Source: Erythrobacter sp. EC-HK427 (GTDB taxonomy: Bacteria; Pseudomonadota; Alphaproteobacteria; Sphingomonadales; Sphingomonadaceae). Taken from it: 64,000 bases of DNA. The notes beneath the pieces were generated by a model, which was not told where the DNA came from, did not search any database, and worked only from the letters and a program-made list of their open reading frames with translations. Position 1 is the stretch's first letter. The number at the start of each line of letters is the position of its first letter. The stretch is taken from the NCBI RefSeq assembly GCF_902498745.1, contig NZ_LR701479.1:1566152-1630151 (forward strand), in the 5' to 3' direction. Shown here piece by piece: positions 35,846 to 43,268 of the stretch. The translations under genes and the position numbers were made by a program.

Positions 35846-37051
35846 CTAAGCTAGCCTCGTGGCGTGCAGGATCTGCGGGATTTCCTTCTTCACCGCGAAG
35901 AAGCCCGCGCGGGCGTGGGGGAAGGTTTGGCGGCTGGTTTCGGGCAATAGCTGGATGGGGGCATGACGCTCCAGCCCCGGCCAGAGCGCATCGCGCGTCC
36001 ATCCGGTGGGCAGGTAGGGGGTGACGATCCGGGTAAGGCCTGCATTCTCCAACAGCGAAGCCAGCGATGTTTCCTGCGTCCATTCCGCTGTCGGGCAGGC
36101 AAAAGCCGCGCCCGCCGCTTCCATCCCGCTGCGCACCGCGCCATGTGCGAAGTCGCTTGCATAGGTGCCGACGGGCTGCGGCGAGCGGGCGTGGGGCCGC
36201 GCGGCACCGATCACCAGCGCCGGGGGATGCGGCAGGTCGAGCAGGCAATGGCTCGCGCCTTCATCGTGCAACAGCAGCGCAAAAGGCTGCGCGAAGGCGG
36301 ACGGATAGGGCGCGGGTGGCAGGCCGAGTCTTTGGCGGCCATGCTGTTCCCCTTCGGTGAGCGGTTCGACGTGCCGCGCAAGCCCCTCTGCTGTCAGCGG
36401 CCCGTCGGGGTGATGCTCCGTATAGCGGGCAATATTCTCGGCCCGCGCCAGATAGGTTTTGCCCACCGTATGCAGCCCGCCGACCCAGCGCCAGCTCAGT
36501 GTGTTGGAGGCCGCATCGCCGTCCATCAAATGCCGCAAAAAGAAATCAGCGCCCAAGGCCCAGTCGAGCTTCAGCGTGAAAATCCAGATGCTGGCGAACC
36601 ACATCCGCGCGTGGTTGTGGAGATAGCCTGTCGCCACCAGTTCGCGCGCCCAATGATCGAACGCGGCGATGCCGGTGCGGCCCTCGATGGCTTCGGCATA
36701 GGCTTTCGTCAAACCCGCATTGCCCGTCAACGCGGCGAAAGCTTCGTCCCGCTGGCGACCATAGGCTGCCCAGATGGACGGACGCTGTTCCAGATAGCCT
36801 TTGAAATAAAGGCGCCAGAACACCTCGGCGATGAACTTCTCGGCCTGATCGGGCGAGTGCTTGGTCAGCACGGCCGCCAGCACTTCGCGCTCGCCCAGCA
36901 GGCCGGCGTGCAGCCACGGGGACAATTGCGAGACATTGTCCCGCTTCACGCCGTTATCGTGATTGCGGGATGCAGCATATTTGCGCCCGGCATGGGAGAC
37001 AAAGCCGTAAAGCCGGTTCAATCCGGTGGAGCGGTTGGGGGCAAAATCCAT
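35846..37051 (-). CDS. Photolyase/cryptochrome-like flavoprotein with FAD domain first
   Basis: A 401-residue protein. Residues about 27-230 match the FAD-binding helical domain of photolyases: RDNVSQLSPWLHAGLLG, FWRLYFKGYLEQRPSIW, ATGYLHNHARMWFASIWIF, DFFLRHLMDGDAASNTLSWRW. Canonical photolyases carry an alpha/beta antenna domain before this; here only about 25 residues precede it. Instead about 160 residues follow, with alternating strand/helix pattern (FALLLHDEGAS, RIVTPYLPTGWTRDALW), which could be the antenna domain moved to the C-terminus. DNA-repair or photoreceptor function is inferred. It lies near a BLUF protein. Confidence 0.8.
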   Translation of the reverse strand: MDFAPNRSTGLNRLYGFVSHAGRKYAASRNHDNGVKRDNVSQLSPWLHAGLLGEREVLAAVLTKHSPDQAEKFIAEVFWRLYFKGYLEQRPSIWAAYGRQRDEAFAALTGNAGLTKAYAEAIEGRTGIAAFDHWARELVATGYLHNHARMWFASIWIFTLKLDWALGADFFLRHLMDGDAASNTLSWRWVGGLHTVGKTYLARAENIARYTEHHPDGPLTAEGLARHVEPLTEGEQHGRQRLGLPPAPYPSAFAQPFALLLHDEGASHCLLDLPHPPALVIGAARPHARSPQPVGTYASDFAHGAVRSGMEAAGAAFACPTAEWTQETSLASLLENAGLTRIVTPYLPTGWTRDALWPGLERHAPIQLLPETSRQTFPHARAGFFAVKKEIPQILHATRLA

Positions 37052-37155
37052 GCGGCTTCAACCGGAGGAGAGGCGATTGCGTTCCCGCCGCCCGCGCGAT
37101 TTCCGCGACCCTTTGGCGCCGCCTACGGGATTTAGGGCAGGCGGCGCACTTATTC

Positions 37156-37180
37156 GGAACATCGCTACGTAGCTGGCGTT
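37156..37180 (+). promoter_or_regulatory. Candidate EcfG-type promoter of the fasciclin gene
   Basis: GGAAC (37156-37160) and CGTT (37177-37180) are spaced by 16 bases, fitting the EcfG consensus. The element lies about 85 bp ahead of the fasciclin lipoprotein start and is in the 214-bp gap 37052-37265, which shows no gene. Confidence 0.6.
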
Positions 37181-37265
37181 GATGGCCCGAACGCTTGCGC
37201 GAAATAATCTGCGCGTGACGCTCGTTTCTACCATCTCGCAAACCGGAAAATTTCCGAAAGGACGC

Positions 37266-37850
37266 ATGATGAAAAAGCTTACTCTTGTTCTCGCTTCTGC
37301 TGCATCGCTGGCGCTGGTCGCCTGTGGCACCCCCGCTGAAGAAACCGACACCGCCGCCGACGAAACCGCAATGGCGGATGAGACGATGACCGACGCGCCC
37401 GCCACCGGCACGATCGTGGATGTTGCCAGCGGCAATGAAGACTTCTCGACGCTGGTCGCGGCTGTGACCGAAGCGGGTCTGGGTGAAACGCTTTCGGGTG
37501 AAGGCCCGTTCACCGTTTTCGCGCCGAACAACGCCGCTTTCGCCAAGATTCCGGCTGAAACGCTGACCGAACTGACCACCAACGACACCGATACGCTGAC
37601 CGCGATCCTCACCTATCACGTGGTGGAAGGCAATGTGGATGCGGCGACGCTGGTGCAGGCGATCACGGATGCGGGCGATGCGGGTTACACCGTCACCACC
37701 GTGGGTGGCGGCACGCTGACCGCGACGCTCGACGGCGAGAACGTGGTGCTGACCGACGCCGCTGGCGGCACCTCGACCGTGGTTGCCACCGATGTGGCCG
37801 CGTCGAACGGCGTGATCCACGTCATCGATACGGTGCTGATGCCGCAGTAA
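37266..37850 (+). CDS. Fasciclin-domain lipoprotein
   Basis: A 194-residue lipoprotein. Signal and lipobox (LALVAC near residue 19) precede an acidic Thr/Ala linker and a single FAS1 domain from about residue 55: the block EGPFTVFAPNNAAFAKI, the YHVVEG strand and the closing NGVIHVIDTVLMP are all intact. FAS1 domains mediate adhesion and occur in stress-linked secreted proteins. Two ATGs overlap the ribosome site choice (37266 and 37269); an AAAGGA site fits both. An EcfG-type promoter candidate lies upstream and a strong terminator follows. Confidence 0.9.
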   Translation: MMKKLTLVLASAASLALVACGTPAEETDTAADETAMADETMTDAPATGTIVDVASGNEDFSTLVAAVTEAGLGETLSGEGPFTVFAPNNAAFAKIPAETLTELTTNDTDTLTAILTYHVVEGNVDAATLVQAITDAGDAGYTVTTVGGGTLTATLDGENVVLTDAAGGTSTVVATDVAASNGVIHVIDTVLMPQ

Positions 37851-37875
37851 TTGGGCATTGCATGACACAAAGGGA

Positions 37876-37906
37876 AAAGGCGGGTCGGTTGCGGCCCGCC
37901 TTTTTC
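37876..37906 (+). terminator. Intrinsic terminator after the fasciclin gene
   Basis: ggcggg and cccgcc pair around a ten-base loop, with A residues before and ttttt after. It follows the fasciclin gene by about 25 bases. Confidence 0.8.
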
Positions 37907-37941
37907 TTGCCCGACATCGCCTTGCTAACAGGATTTGGCCC

Positions 37942-38385
37942 ATGACACCGCCGCTTGCCCGCCTGCTCGGCTTTGCCGGGCTGCTCCCCCAACTGGCCTG
38001 CGCGCTCGCCATATGGTTCGGGCCGGAGGAATGGCGCTGGACAGCCTTGGCGATGGGCTGGGCCTATGCCGCGTTGATCTTCAGCTTTCTGGGCGGATTG
38101 TGGTGGGGTCTGGCTGCCGGTTCTCCTGACGAGGCCCGCCGTGCGCCTGCCTGGATCTGGTTCGCGGCAGTCGTCCCCAGCCTGATTGCTTTTGCTACCT
38201 TCGCCCCATGGGTGTTTGGTTACACTTGGCCCATTCCGTCACTGTTGGTGCTCGGCATTGGCATTCTGTTGAGCCCGCTGGTGGACACGCGGCTGGTCAC
38301 GATCCGCCCTGTATGGTGGATGGGCCTGCGCGTCCCCCTGTCGCTGGGATTGGGCCTTGCGACGCTGGCGCTCGCCGTAGGCTAG
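37942..38385 (+). CDS. DUF3429 membrane protein
   Basis: A 147-residue protein with five hydrophobic helices and the DUF3429 pattern (LLGFAGLLPQL, then AYAALIFSFLGGLWWGLA). Role unknown. The Met at 37942 is chosen; the frame is open a little further upstream but passes through the terminator. It converges with the BLUF gene. Confidence 0.75.
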   Translation: MTPPLARLLGFAGLLPQLACALAIWFGPEEWRWTALAMGWAYAALIFSFLGGLWWGLAAGSPDEARRAPAWIWFAAVVPSLIAFATFAPWVFGYTWPIPSLLVLGIGILLSPLVDTRLVTIRPVWWMGLRVPLSLGLGLATLALAVG

Positions 38386-38396
38386 GGAAACTAGCT

Positions 38397-38801
38397 TTAG
38401 CGTTCTTTGCCCGCCGAGGAGGCGAAGCTGGTGAACAGCATCCGTGTTTCGGGCGCCATCTCGCCCGGCAGGCTGCCCGCGAATTCGGTGGCGCTTCCCG
38501 CGGCGGTCAAGGGCAGGGCGATGACCCGCATCGACCAGTCGGGGCATTCGCGTTCGGTGATCTCGTCACGGCGCAGGATGCTGAGGCCCTGATGGCGGCT
38601 ATCCTGTTGGATGCGGCCCATGGTGGCGTTGACCACCCGCTCCGCTCCTTCGAGCAATTGCATGAAGCGCGCGCCATCATACACCAGCATTCCGGTAACC
38701 CCGCAGCGGGCATTGGTGCGCGAGGCCTGCGCCTGTAATGCGGCAAGCTCCTCAGCGGCTAGCGCGCCGCTGCTTGTGCTGACATATACGAGCGATATCA
38801 T
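38397..38801 (-). CDS. BLUF-domain blue-light sensor
   Basis: A 134-residue single-domain BLUF protein. Expected flavin residues are present: Y6 in MISLVYVS, N30, Q48 in ARFMQLLEG, and a Trp in PDWSM near residue 88. Blue light would switch the Tyr-Gln hydrogen bonds. No output domain is fused, so it must act through a partner. GGAGAGG precedes the ATG; the frame is open further upstream but that part lacks BLUF residues. Confidence 0.92.
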   Translation of the reverse strand: MISLVYVSTSSGALAAEELAALQAQASRTNARCGVTGMLVYDGARFMQLLEGAERVVNATMGRIQQDSRHQGLSILRRDEITERECPDWSMRVIALPLTAAGSATEFAGSLPGEMAPETRMLFTSFASSAGKER

Positions 38802-38874
38802 GGCCTCTCCCGCCGCTTGCATTATAGGCAGGGCGGACAGGGTCAAGATGTTGCGGCATGAAGGAGCGTGGGTG

Positions 38875-39324
38875 ATGACGGTTTGTATTGCGAGGCGGGC
38901 TGCCCGCGCTGCCGTATTGGCCGCGTTCGCGCTAGCGGGGTGCAGCAATGCCGTGTCCGATGCCGCGCCCGGCGATACCGGGGATATGGAACCCTTTGCC
39001 GCAATCGCGCCCGAAGACACTTTGCGGCTGACCGGCACAGAGCCGTTCTGGGGCGCAACGATTGCCGGTGATACGCTGCAATGGTCAACGTCCGAATTGC
39101 CCGATGGCATCACCGTGCCGATCACCCGCTTTGCAGGGCGCGGCGGCTTGTCTTTCAGCGGCGAGCTGGAGGGCGCGGCGCTCGATATCTCCATCGTGCC
39201 GGGGGACTGTTCGGACGGAATGAGCGACCGCACCTATCCCTTCTTCGCCGTCGTGCAGATCGGCGGAGAGACGCGCGAAGGCTGCGCCTGGCGCGAGGGC
39301 GTTGACGCGCTCGGGGAGCCGTAA
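38875..39324 (+). CDS. COG3650-like lipoprotein
   Basis: A 149-residue lipoprotein. The signal ends in ALAGC (lipobox near residue 22). The mature domain shows the conserved LTGTEPFWGATI block near residue 60, and the DGMSDRTYPFFAVV and GCAWREG segments with two Cys, as in COG3650 proteins of unknown function. AAGGAG stands nine bases ahead of the chosen ATG at 38875. It converges with the S41 peptidase gene. Confidence 0.78.
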   Translation: MTVCIARRAARAAVLAAFALAGCSNAVSDAAPGDTGDMEPFAAIAPEDTLRLTGTEPFWGATIAGDTLQWSTSELPDGITVPITRFAGRGGLSFSGELEGAALDISIVPGDCSDGMSDRTYPFFAVVQIGGETREGCAWREGVDALGEP

Positions 39325-39330
39325 GCTGCC

Positions 39331-40755
39331 TTAAAACAGCCCCGGCACCTCGTATTGCGCATAGCTCATATCGCGCAGGTTCGGCGTGAGCGGGCCTGCA
39401 TCATCCACCGACTGCACGCCCACGCCACCACCGGCAATCGCGGTGCAGCTACGCCCGGCGAGATAATCGAGCGCGGTGGCGATCATCGTCTCGCTCGGAT
39501 CACCCAGCTGGGTGAAGATATCGTCATTGGCGCGGCAGCTATTGGGCACGGTGCTGGCAAGGCCGGTGAAATATTCGCCCAACCCGTCGCGATTGGTGAT
39601 CTGGATTGTCACCGGGCGGAACCGGTCATCGCACGCCGCGAGATCGAACCCCGATTGCCCCACCGGCTTGCCGAAGGTGTTTTCGCCGATCAGCGCGATG
39701 TCGACATAAGGCTGCATCGAATTGATGACGAGCTCGCTCGCCGAGGCGGTGGAGCGGGTGCCGATGAAAGCGATCTTGGTCGGCGCAATCGAATCGGCGG
39801 TGGGTGCGAAGCGGTGTACCGAGTTGTTGTTCGCCCGTTCCTGCCGGAATTCGATCTGGCTGTAGATCTGGCCTGTCAGGCCCGCGCCCATCAGATCACC
39901 CATCACATCGGCCACCGAAATCCGACCGCCGCCGTTATAGCGGAAGTCGATAATCAGCTCGGTAATCCCGGCCGCGCGGAAGCTGCGGAAAGCGGTGCGC
40001 AGATCGTCATTGGCGCTTTCCACCGAGAAGGTGCGCAGATTGATATAACCAACCTGCTTGCCGCCATCATTGATGATGAGCGCGCCATAGCGGTCCGATA
40101 CCGGATCGAGCGAGAAATCGGCCTTGGCGAGCGTAACTTCACGCGTCACCCCGTCCTGGTCTAGCACGCGCAATACGCGGCTGGTGCCCGGCGTGCTGGG
40201 GCCAAGCGCATTGGACACCGCCGCCGCGCCGCCAGTGGCGAACAGCGAATTGACGGTCTGCAGGTTCGCGGAACTGGTGCCAATGGCGAGAATTTCCGAA
40301 CCGCGATCAATATTCGCGCCGAGTGCCGGAGTGCCTTCGAACGTTTCGATCACAAAAGCGCGGCGATTGCCGCTGTCATATGCGAGGCGGAAGCCGAACC
40401 CGGCGGTCGCCCCGCTATTGTTGAAGGCCTCTTCTTCCTGGATGGAGGTGATGAAGCTGAAGAAGCGGTCGATATTCTGCGCCCGCGCGGGGGCGACCAG
40501 ATCATCGATATAATCCTGCGGGTCGGTAATCCCGGCACGGCTGACATTGCTGGCGACCAGATTGGGGAAGAGATACCAGTCTTCCATCACGTCATCGATA
40601 AAGTCGAGCCGTTGGCCGATGGTGCAGCCGGTGCCACCTCCGCCGCCGCCCCCGCCGCCCGTGGCAATCGGAGTTGGTGTCGGGCTGCTGCCGCCGCCGC
40701 AGGAAACCAGCATAGCAGCTGTGGCGATGGCGAGTGCGATTTTCGAAGTGCGCAT
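39331..40755 (-). CDS. S41-family (C-terminal-processing) peptidase lipoprotein
   Basis: A 474-residue lipoprotein peptidase. Lipobox LVSC is near residue 19 and is followed by a Pro/Thr stretch and nine consecutive Gly. The S41 domain contains the nucleophile Ser in RSTASASELV near residue 330 and the general-base Lys in GENTFGKPVGQ near 355. A PDZ-like segment may lie around residues 110-200. It would cleave damaged or envelope proteins. Several surface lipoproteins in this window share Pro/Thr linkers. Confidence 0.88.
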   Translation of the reverse strand: MRTSKIALAIATAAMLVSCGGGSSPTPTPIATGGGGGGGGGTGCTIGQRLDFIDDVMEDWYLFPNLVASNVSRAGITDPQDYIDDLVAPARAQNIDRFFSFITSIQEEEAFNNSGATAGFGFRLAYDSGNRRAFVIETFEGTPALGANIDRGSEILAIGTSSANLQTVNSLFATGGAAAVSNALGPSTPGTSRVLRVLDQDGVTREVTLAKADFSLDPVSDRYGALIINDGGKQVGYINLRTFSVESANDDLRTAFRSFRAAGITELIIDFRYNGGGRISVADVMGDLMGAGLTGQIYSQIEFRQERANNNSVHRFAPTADSIAPTKIAFIGTRSTASASELVINSMQPYVDIALIGENTFGKPVGQSGFDLAACDDRFRPVTIQITNRDGLGEYFTGLASTVPNSCRANDDIFTQLGDPSETMIATALDYLAGRSCTAIAGGGVGVQSVDDAGPLTPNLRDMSYAQYEVPGLF

Positions 40756-40876
40756 AGAAACCGGTTCTCTTTCAGGTGCCTGTCATGTCCCCACCGTCGC
40801 GAAGCCTATCGCTGGCGCGGGGCGGTGGCAAGTCAAGCTGTGTCAAATTCCGCCGCCCCTTCTGCCAAGCCGATTC

Positions 40877-40893
40877 CTTCGACAGGCTGAACG
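40877..40893. repeat. Degenerate cttcgacaagctcagg-type copy
   Basis: ccttcgacaggctga is a two-mismatch relative of the core repeated three times at 20809-20950. It stands alone in the 241-bp gap 40756-40996, which otherwise contains only GC-rich sequence with no gene visible. It lies between the divergent S41 and PEBP genes, so it is not a terminator position. Confidence 0.5.
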
Positions 40894-40996
40894 AAGCGCA
40901 GTCTTGCATTGGCGCGGGGCAGGCGGCAGAGCCTCTTGCGGATTCGCCTTTACCGGCGCTGCAAAAGGGCAGCGCGCAAGTTGCAGGATGTTACGC

Positions 40997-41611
40997 ATGG
41001 CAGACACTCCCCCCCAATGGCTCGCCGCCGCGCTGGGCAAAGGCGCGGGCGAACTGCGCCAGGGCCATGGCAAGCTCGTCGCCGCGCGGTTTGGCTCGGC
41101 AGAGGTGACGGGGAAATCCGGCTTTACCCTGTCCTCCCCCGCCTTCCGAGCGGGCGGGGAACTCGATCCGTCCTTTACTGCTGATGAGGAGGACTCGGTC
41201 GCCCCGCCGCTCGAATGGACAGCGCCGCCTGCGGGCACGATGGAACTGGTGCTGATCGTCGAGGACGCCGATTTCCAGACGGGGGAGCCGTTCTGCCACT
41301 GGCTGGTGTGGGGATTGCCCGGCCAGCAGGGCAAGCTGCTCGAAGGCGAGGCTCCGCCGCGCGTGGGCAAGAACGCTTTCGGCAATTCCGAATGGCTGCT
41401 GCCCGACCCGCCAACGGGCGACAAACCGCATGATTATGTATTCCAGCTTTTCGCGCTCGACCTGCCTCTGACACTGATGCCGGGCGCGAATCGGGAGGAG
41501 CTGATCGCGGCCATGGATGGCCATGTGATCGGCTTGGCAATGGTTACAGCAACTTATGCCCGTGAAGAAGGCGGGGATTACGACTGGGAAGGCGAAGACG
41601 AGGCCGATTGA
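40997..41611 (+). CDS. YbhB/YbcL Raf-kinase-inhibitor-like (PEBP) protein
   Basis: A 204-residue protein with the PEBP fold: DSVAPPLEWTAPPAGTMELVLIVEDADF, then FCHWLVWGLPG and HDYVFQLFALD. Members bind small ligands; function in bacteria is unclear. Here the N-terminus has an extra 35 residues (MADTPPQWLAAALGKGAGELR) without signal peptide, so it is probably cytosolic. An earlier in-frame ATG at 40988 is also possible. Confidence 0.85.
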   Translation: MADTPPQWLAAALGKGAGELRQGHGKLVAARFGSAEVTGKSGFTLSSPAFRAGGELDPSFTADEEDSVAPPLEWTAPPAGTMELVLIVEDADFQTGEPFCHWLVWGLPGQQGKLLEGEAPPRVGKNAFGNSEWLLPDPPTGDKPHDYVFQLFALDLPLTLMPGANREELIAAMDGHVIGLAMVTATYAREEGGDYDWEGEDEAD

Positions 41612-41660
41612 AGCGTATAGACCCGTCTCCGGCATTTTTGACTGAAAGGAAAATTCAACA

Positions 41661-41912
41661 ATGGCTGCCAAGAACAATGCTCTCAACAAGCCGGTGAACC
41701 TGTCATCGGAGTTGGAGGCCGTCGTAGGCAAAGGCCCGATGACCCGCGCCGAAGTTACCAAAAAGGTGTGGGATCACATCAAGGCGAACAGCCTGCAGGA
41801 TTCCAAGGACAAGCGCATGATCAATCCCGACGCCAAGCTGGGCGCGGTGATCGGCACTGAGCAAATCTCGATGTTCAAGATGACGGGTGCCGTTTCCAAG
41901 CACATGAGCTGA
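41661..41912 (+). CDS. SWIB/MDM2-domain protein
   Basis: An 83-residue protein consisting only of a SWIB domain: NLSSELEAVVGKGPMTRAEV, then VWDHIKANSLQD and the RMINPDAKLGAVIG turn. Such stand-alone domains occur in alphaproteobacteria and may bind DNA or a protein partner. AAAGGAAA precedes the ATG and a strong terminator follows. Confidence 0.92.
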   Translation: MAAKNNALNKPVNLSSELEAVVGKGPMTRAEVTKKVWDHIKANSLQDSKDKRMINPDAKLGAVIGTEQISMFKMTGAVSKHMS

Positions 41913-41937
41913 TCGCTCTGCTATCAGACTGACACGA

Positions 41938-41975
41938 AAAACGGGCGGGCGGCCAGCAGGCTACCCGCCCGTTTT
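41938..41975 (+). terminator. Intrinsic terminator after the SWIB gene
   Basis: aaaacgggcggg and cccgcccgtttt pair over 12 bp around a 14-base loop, with flanking A and T runs. It lies between the converging SWIB gene and the small minus-strand gene and can serve both. Confidence 0.85.
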
Positions 41976-41997
41976 ACATTGCCGGAAGGCGCGCGGT

Positions 41998-42159
41998 TCA
42001 GCCGCCTTGCGAAAACGCCCCGAAAATCCAGATGGCGGACAGGATACCGATTGTCGCCAGCAGGCTGACCGCCAGAATCCAGCGGACATGGCCGGTCTTT
42101 TCGCCCGCCATCGCATCGTCATCCTCGATGTGGATTTGGTCCTTGTCTTGCTCGCTCAT
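41998..42159 (-). CDS. Small single-TM membrane protein
   Basis: A 53-residue protein: acidic N-terminal tail MSEQDKDQIHIEDDD, then a TGHVRW turn and one hydrophobic helix (WILAVSLLATIGILSAIWIF). Similar tiny TM proteins occur in sphingomonads, without known role. The start at 42159 is preferred because GGAAAGG is at a normal distance; the ATG at 42165 is too close to it. It lies downstream of dapD on the same strand. Confidence 0.65.
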   Translation of the reverse strand: MSEQDKDQIHIEDDDAMAGEKTGHVRWILAVSLLATIGILSAIWIFGAFSQGG

Positions 42160-42171
42160 AGCCATGCCTTT

Positions 42172-42209
42172 CCGTCCGTTTCGGTTGTCCTAACCGGATT
42201 TACGGACGG
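42172..42209. other. Hairpin between dapD and the small TM gene
   Basis: ccgtccgt and acggacgg pair over 8 bp and an inner ggtt/aacc extends the stem around a gtcct loop. It follows the dapD stop on the minus strand and precedes the small gene, with no T run, so it is more likely a partial terminator or RNA stability element than a full terminator. Confidence 0.6.
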
Positions 42210-42241
42210 GAAGGCGCGAGGTTCCGCAAATCCCCGCAGGC

Positions 42242-43081
42242 CTAGTCGCGCAAAAGCTCGTTAATGCCGGTTTTGGAGCGGGTTTGCGCGTCCACCGTTT
42301 TGACGATCACGGCGCAATACAGGCTCGGCCCCGGCGTGCCATCGGGAAGCGGCTTGCCAGGCAGCGCGCCGGGAACGACCACCGCATAGGGCGGCACTTC
42401 GCCGCGATGCACTTCGCCCGTTTCGCGGTTCACGATCTTGGTCGACGCGCCCAGATACACGCCCATGGAGAGCACCGCGCCTTCGCCCACGCGCACGCCC
42501 TCGGCCACTTCTGCGCGCGCGCCGATAAAGGCACCGTCGCCGATGATCACCGGGCCGGCCTGCAAGGGTTCGAGCACCCCGCCAATCCCCGCGCCGCCGG
42601 AGATATGCACATTCTTGCCGATTTGCGCGCAGGAGCCGACCGTGGCCCAGGTGTCCACCATCGTCCCTTCATCGACATAGGCGCCGATATTGACGAAGCT
42701 GGGCATCAGCACCGTGTTCGGCGCAATGTAAGCACCGCGGCGCGCCACTGCGCCCGGCACCACGCGGAAGCCTGCCTCGGCAAAGCGATCCTTGCCCCAA
42801 CCGGCAAATTTGCTCGGCACCTTGTCATAGGCAGGATGCCCCGCGCTGCCGCCTTCGATCACGCGGTTGTCCGACAGCCGGAACGACAAGAGCACCGCCT
42901 TCTTGAGCCACTGGTTCACTTGCCAGCTGCCGCCATCGACCGGCTCGGCCACGCGCGCCTCGCCCTTGTCGAGCAGTTCGATCGCTTCTTCGACCATGCG
43001 CCGCACATCGGTGCTGGCAGGGGTTACATTGGTGCGGTCTTCCCACGCGGCTTCGATACCTGCGATCAATTCTGCGCTCAT
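42242..43081 (-). CDS. dapD: 2,3,4,5-tetrahydropyridine-2,6-dicarboxylate N-succinyltransferase
   Basis: A 279-residue acyltransferase of the succinylase branch of lysine and diaminopimelate synthesis. The C-terminal two thirds is a left-handed beta-helix of hexapeptide repeats ([60 protein letters not shown]), with the DapD-specific segment [16 protein letters not shown] near residue 225. Full length. Confidence 0.95.
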   Translation of the reverse strand: MSAELIAGIEAAWEDRTNVTPASTDVRRMVEEAIELLDKGEARVAEPVDGGSWQVNQWLKKAVLLSFRLSDNRVIEGGSAGHPAYDKVPSKFAGWGKDRFAEAGFRVVPGAVARRGAYIAPNTVLMPSFVNIGAYVDEGTMVDTWATVGSCAQIGKNVHISGGAGIGGVLEPLQAGPVIIGDGAFIGARAEVAEGVRVGEGAVLSMGVYLGASTKIVNRETGEVHRGEVPPYAVVVPGALPGKPLPDGTPGPSLYCAVIVKTVDAQTRSKTGINELLRD

Positions 43082-43268
43082 GTAACTGGCCTTTCCCTTG
43101 CGGCGAACATTTGCTGAAGCGGCTAGCCACTTGCGGAAGGCGGCACAAGCCCGCTTGGCGGCAAGCTGCGGGGAACGCTTGCGTGTTCATTGCTGGTTAT
43201 GGCGATATCTGGCAGGCAGTAAGTCCGCAAAAACGGGGTCGCGATTGGGACGTTTGGAATCTTCGACA

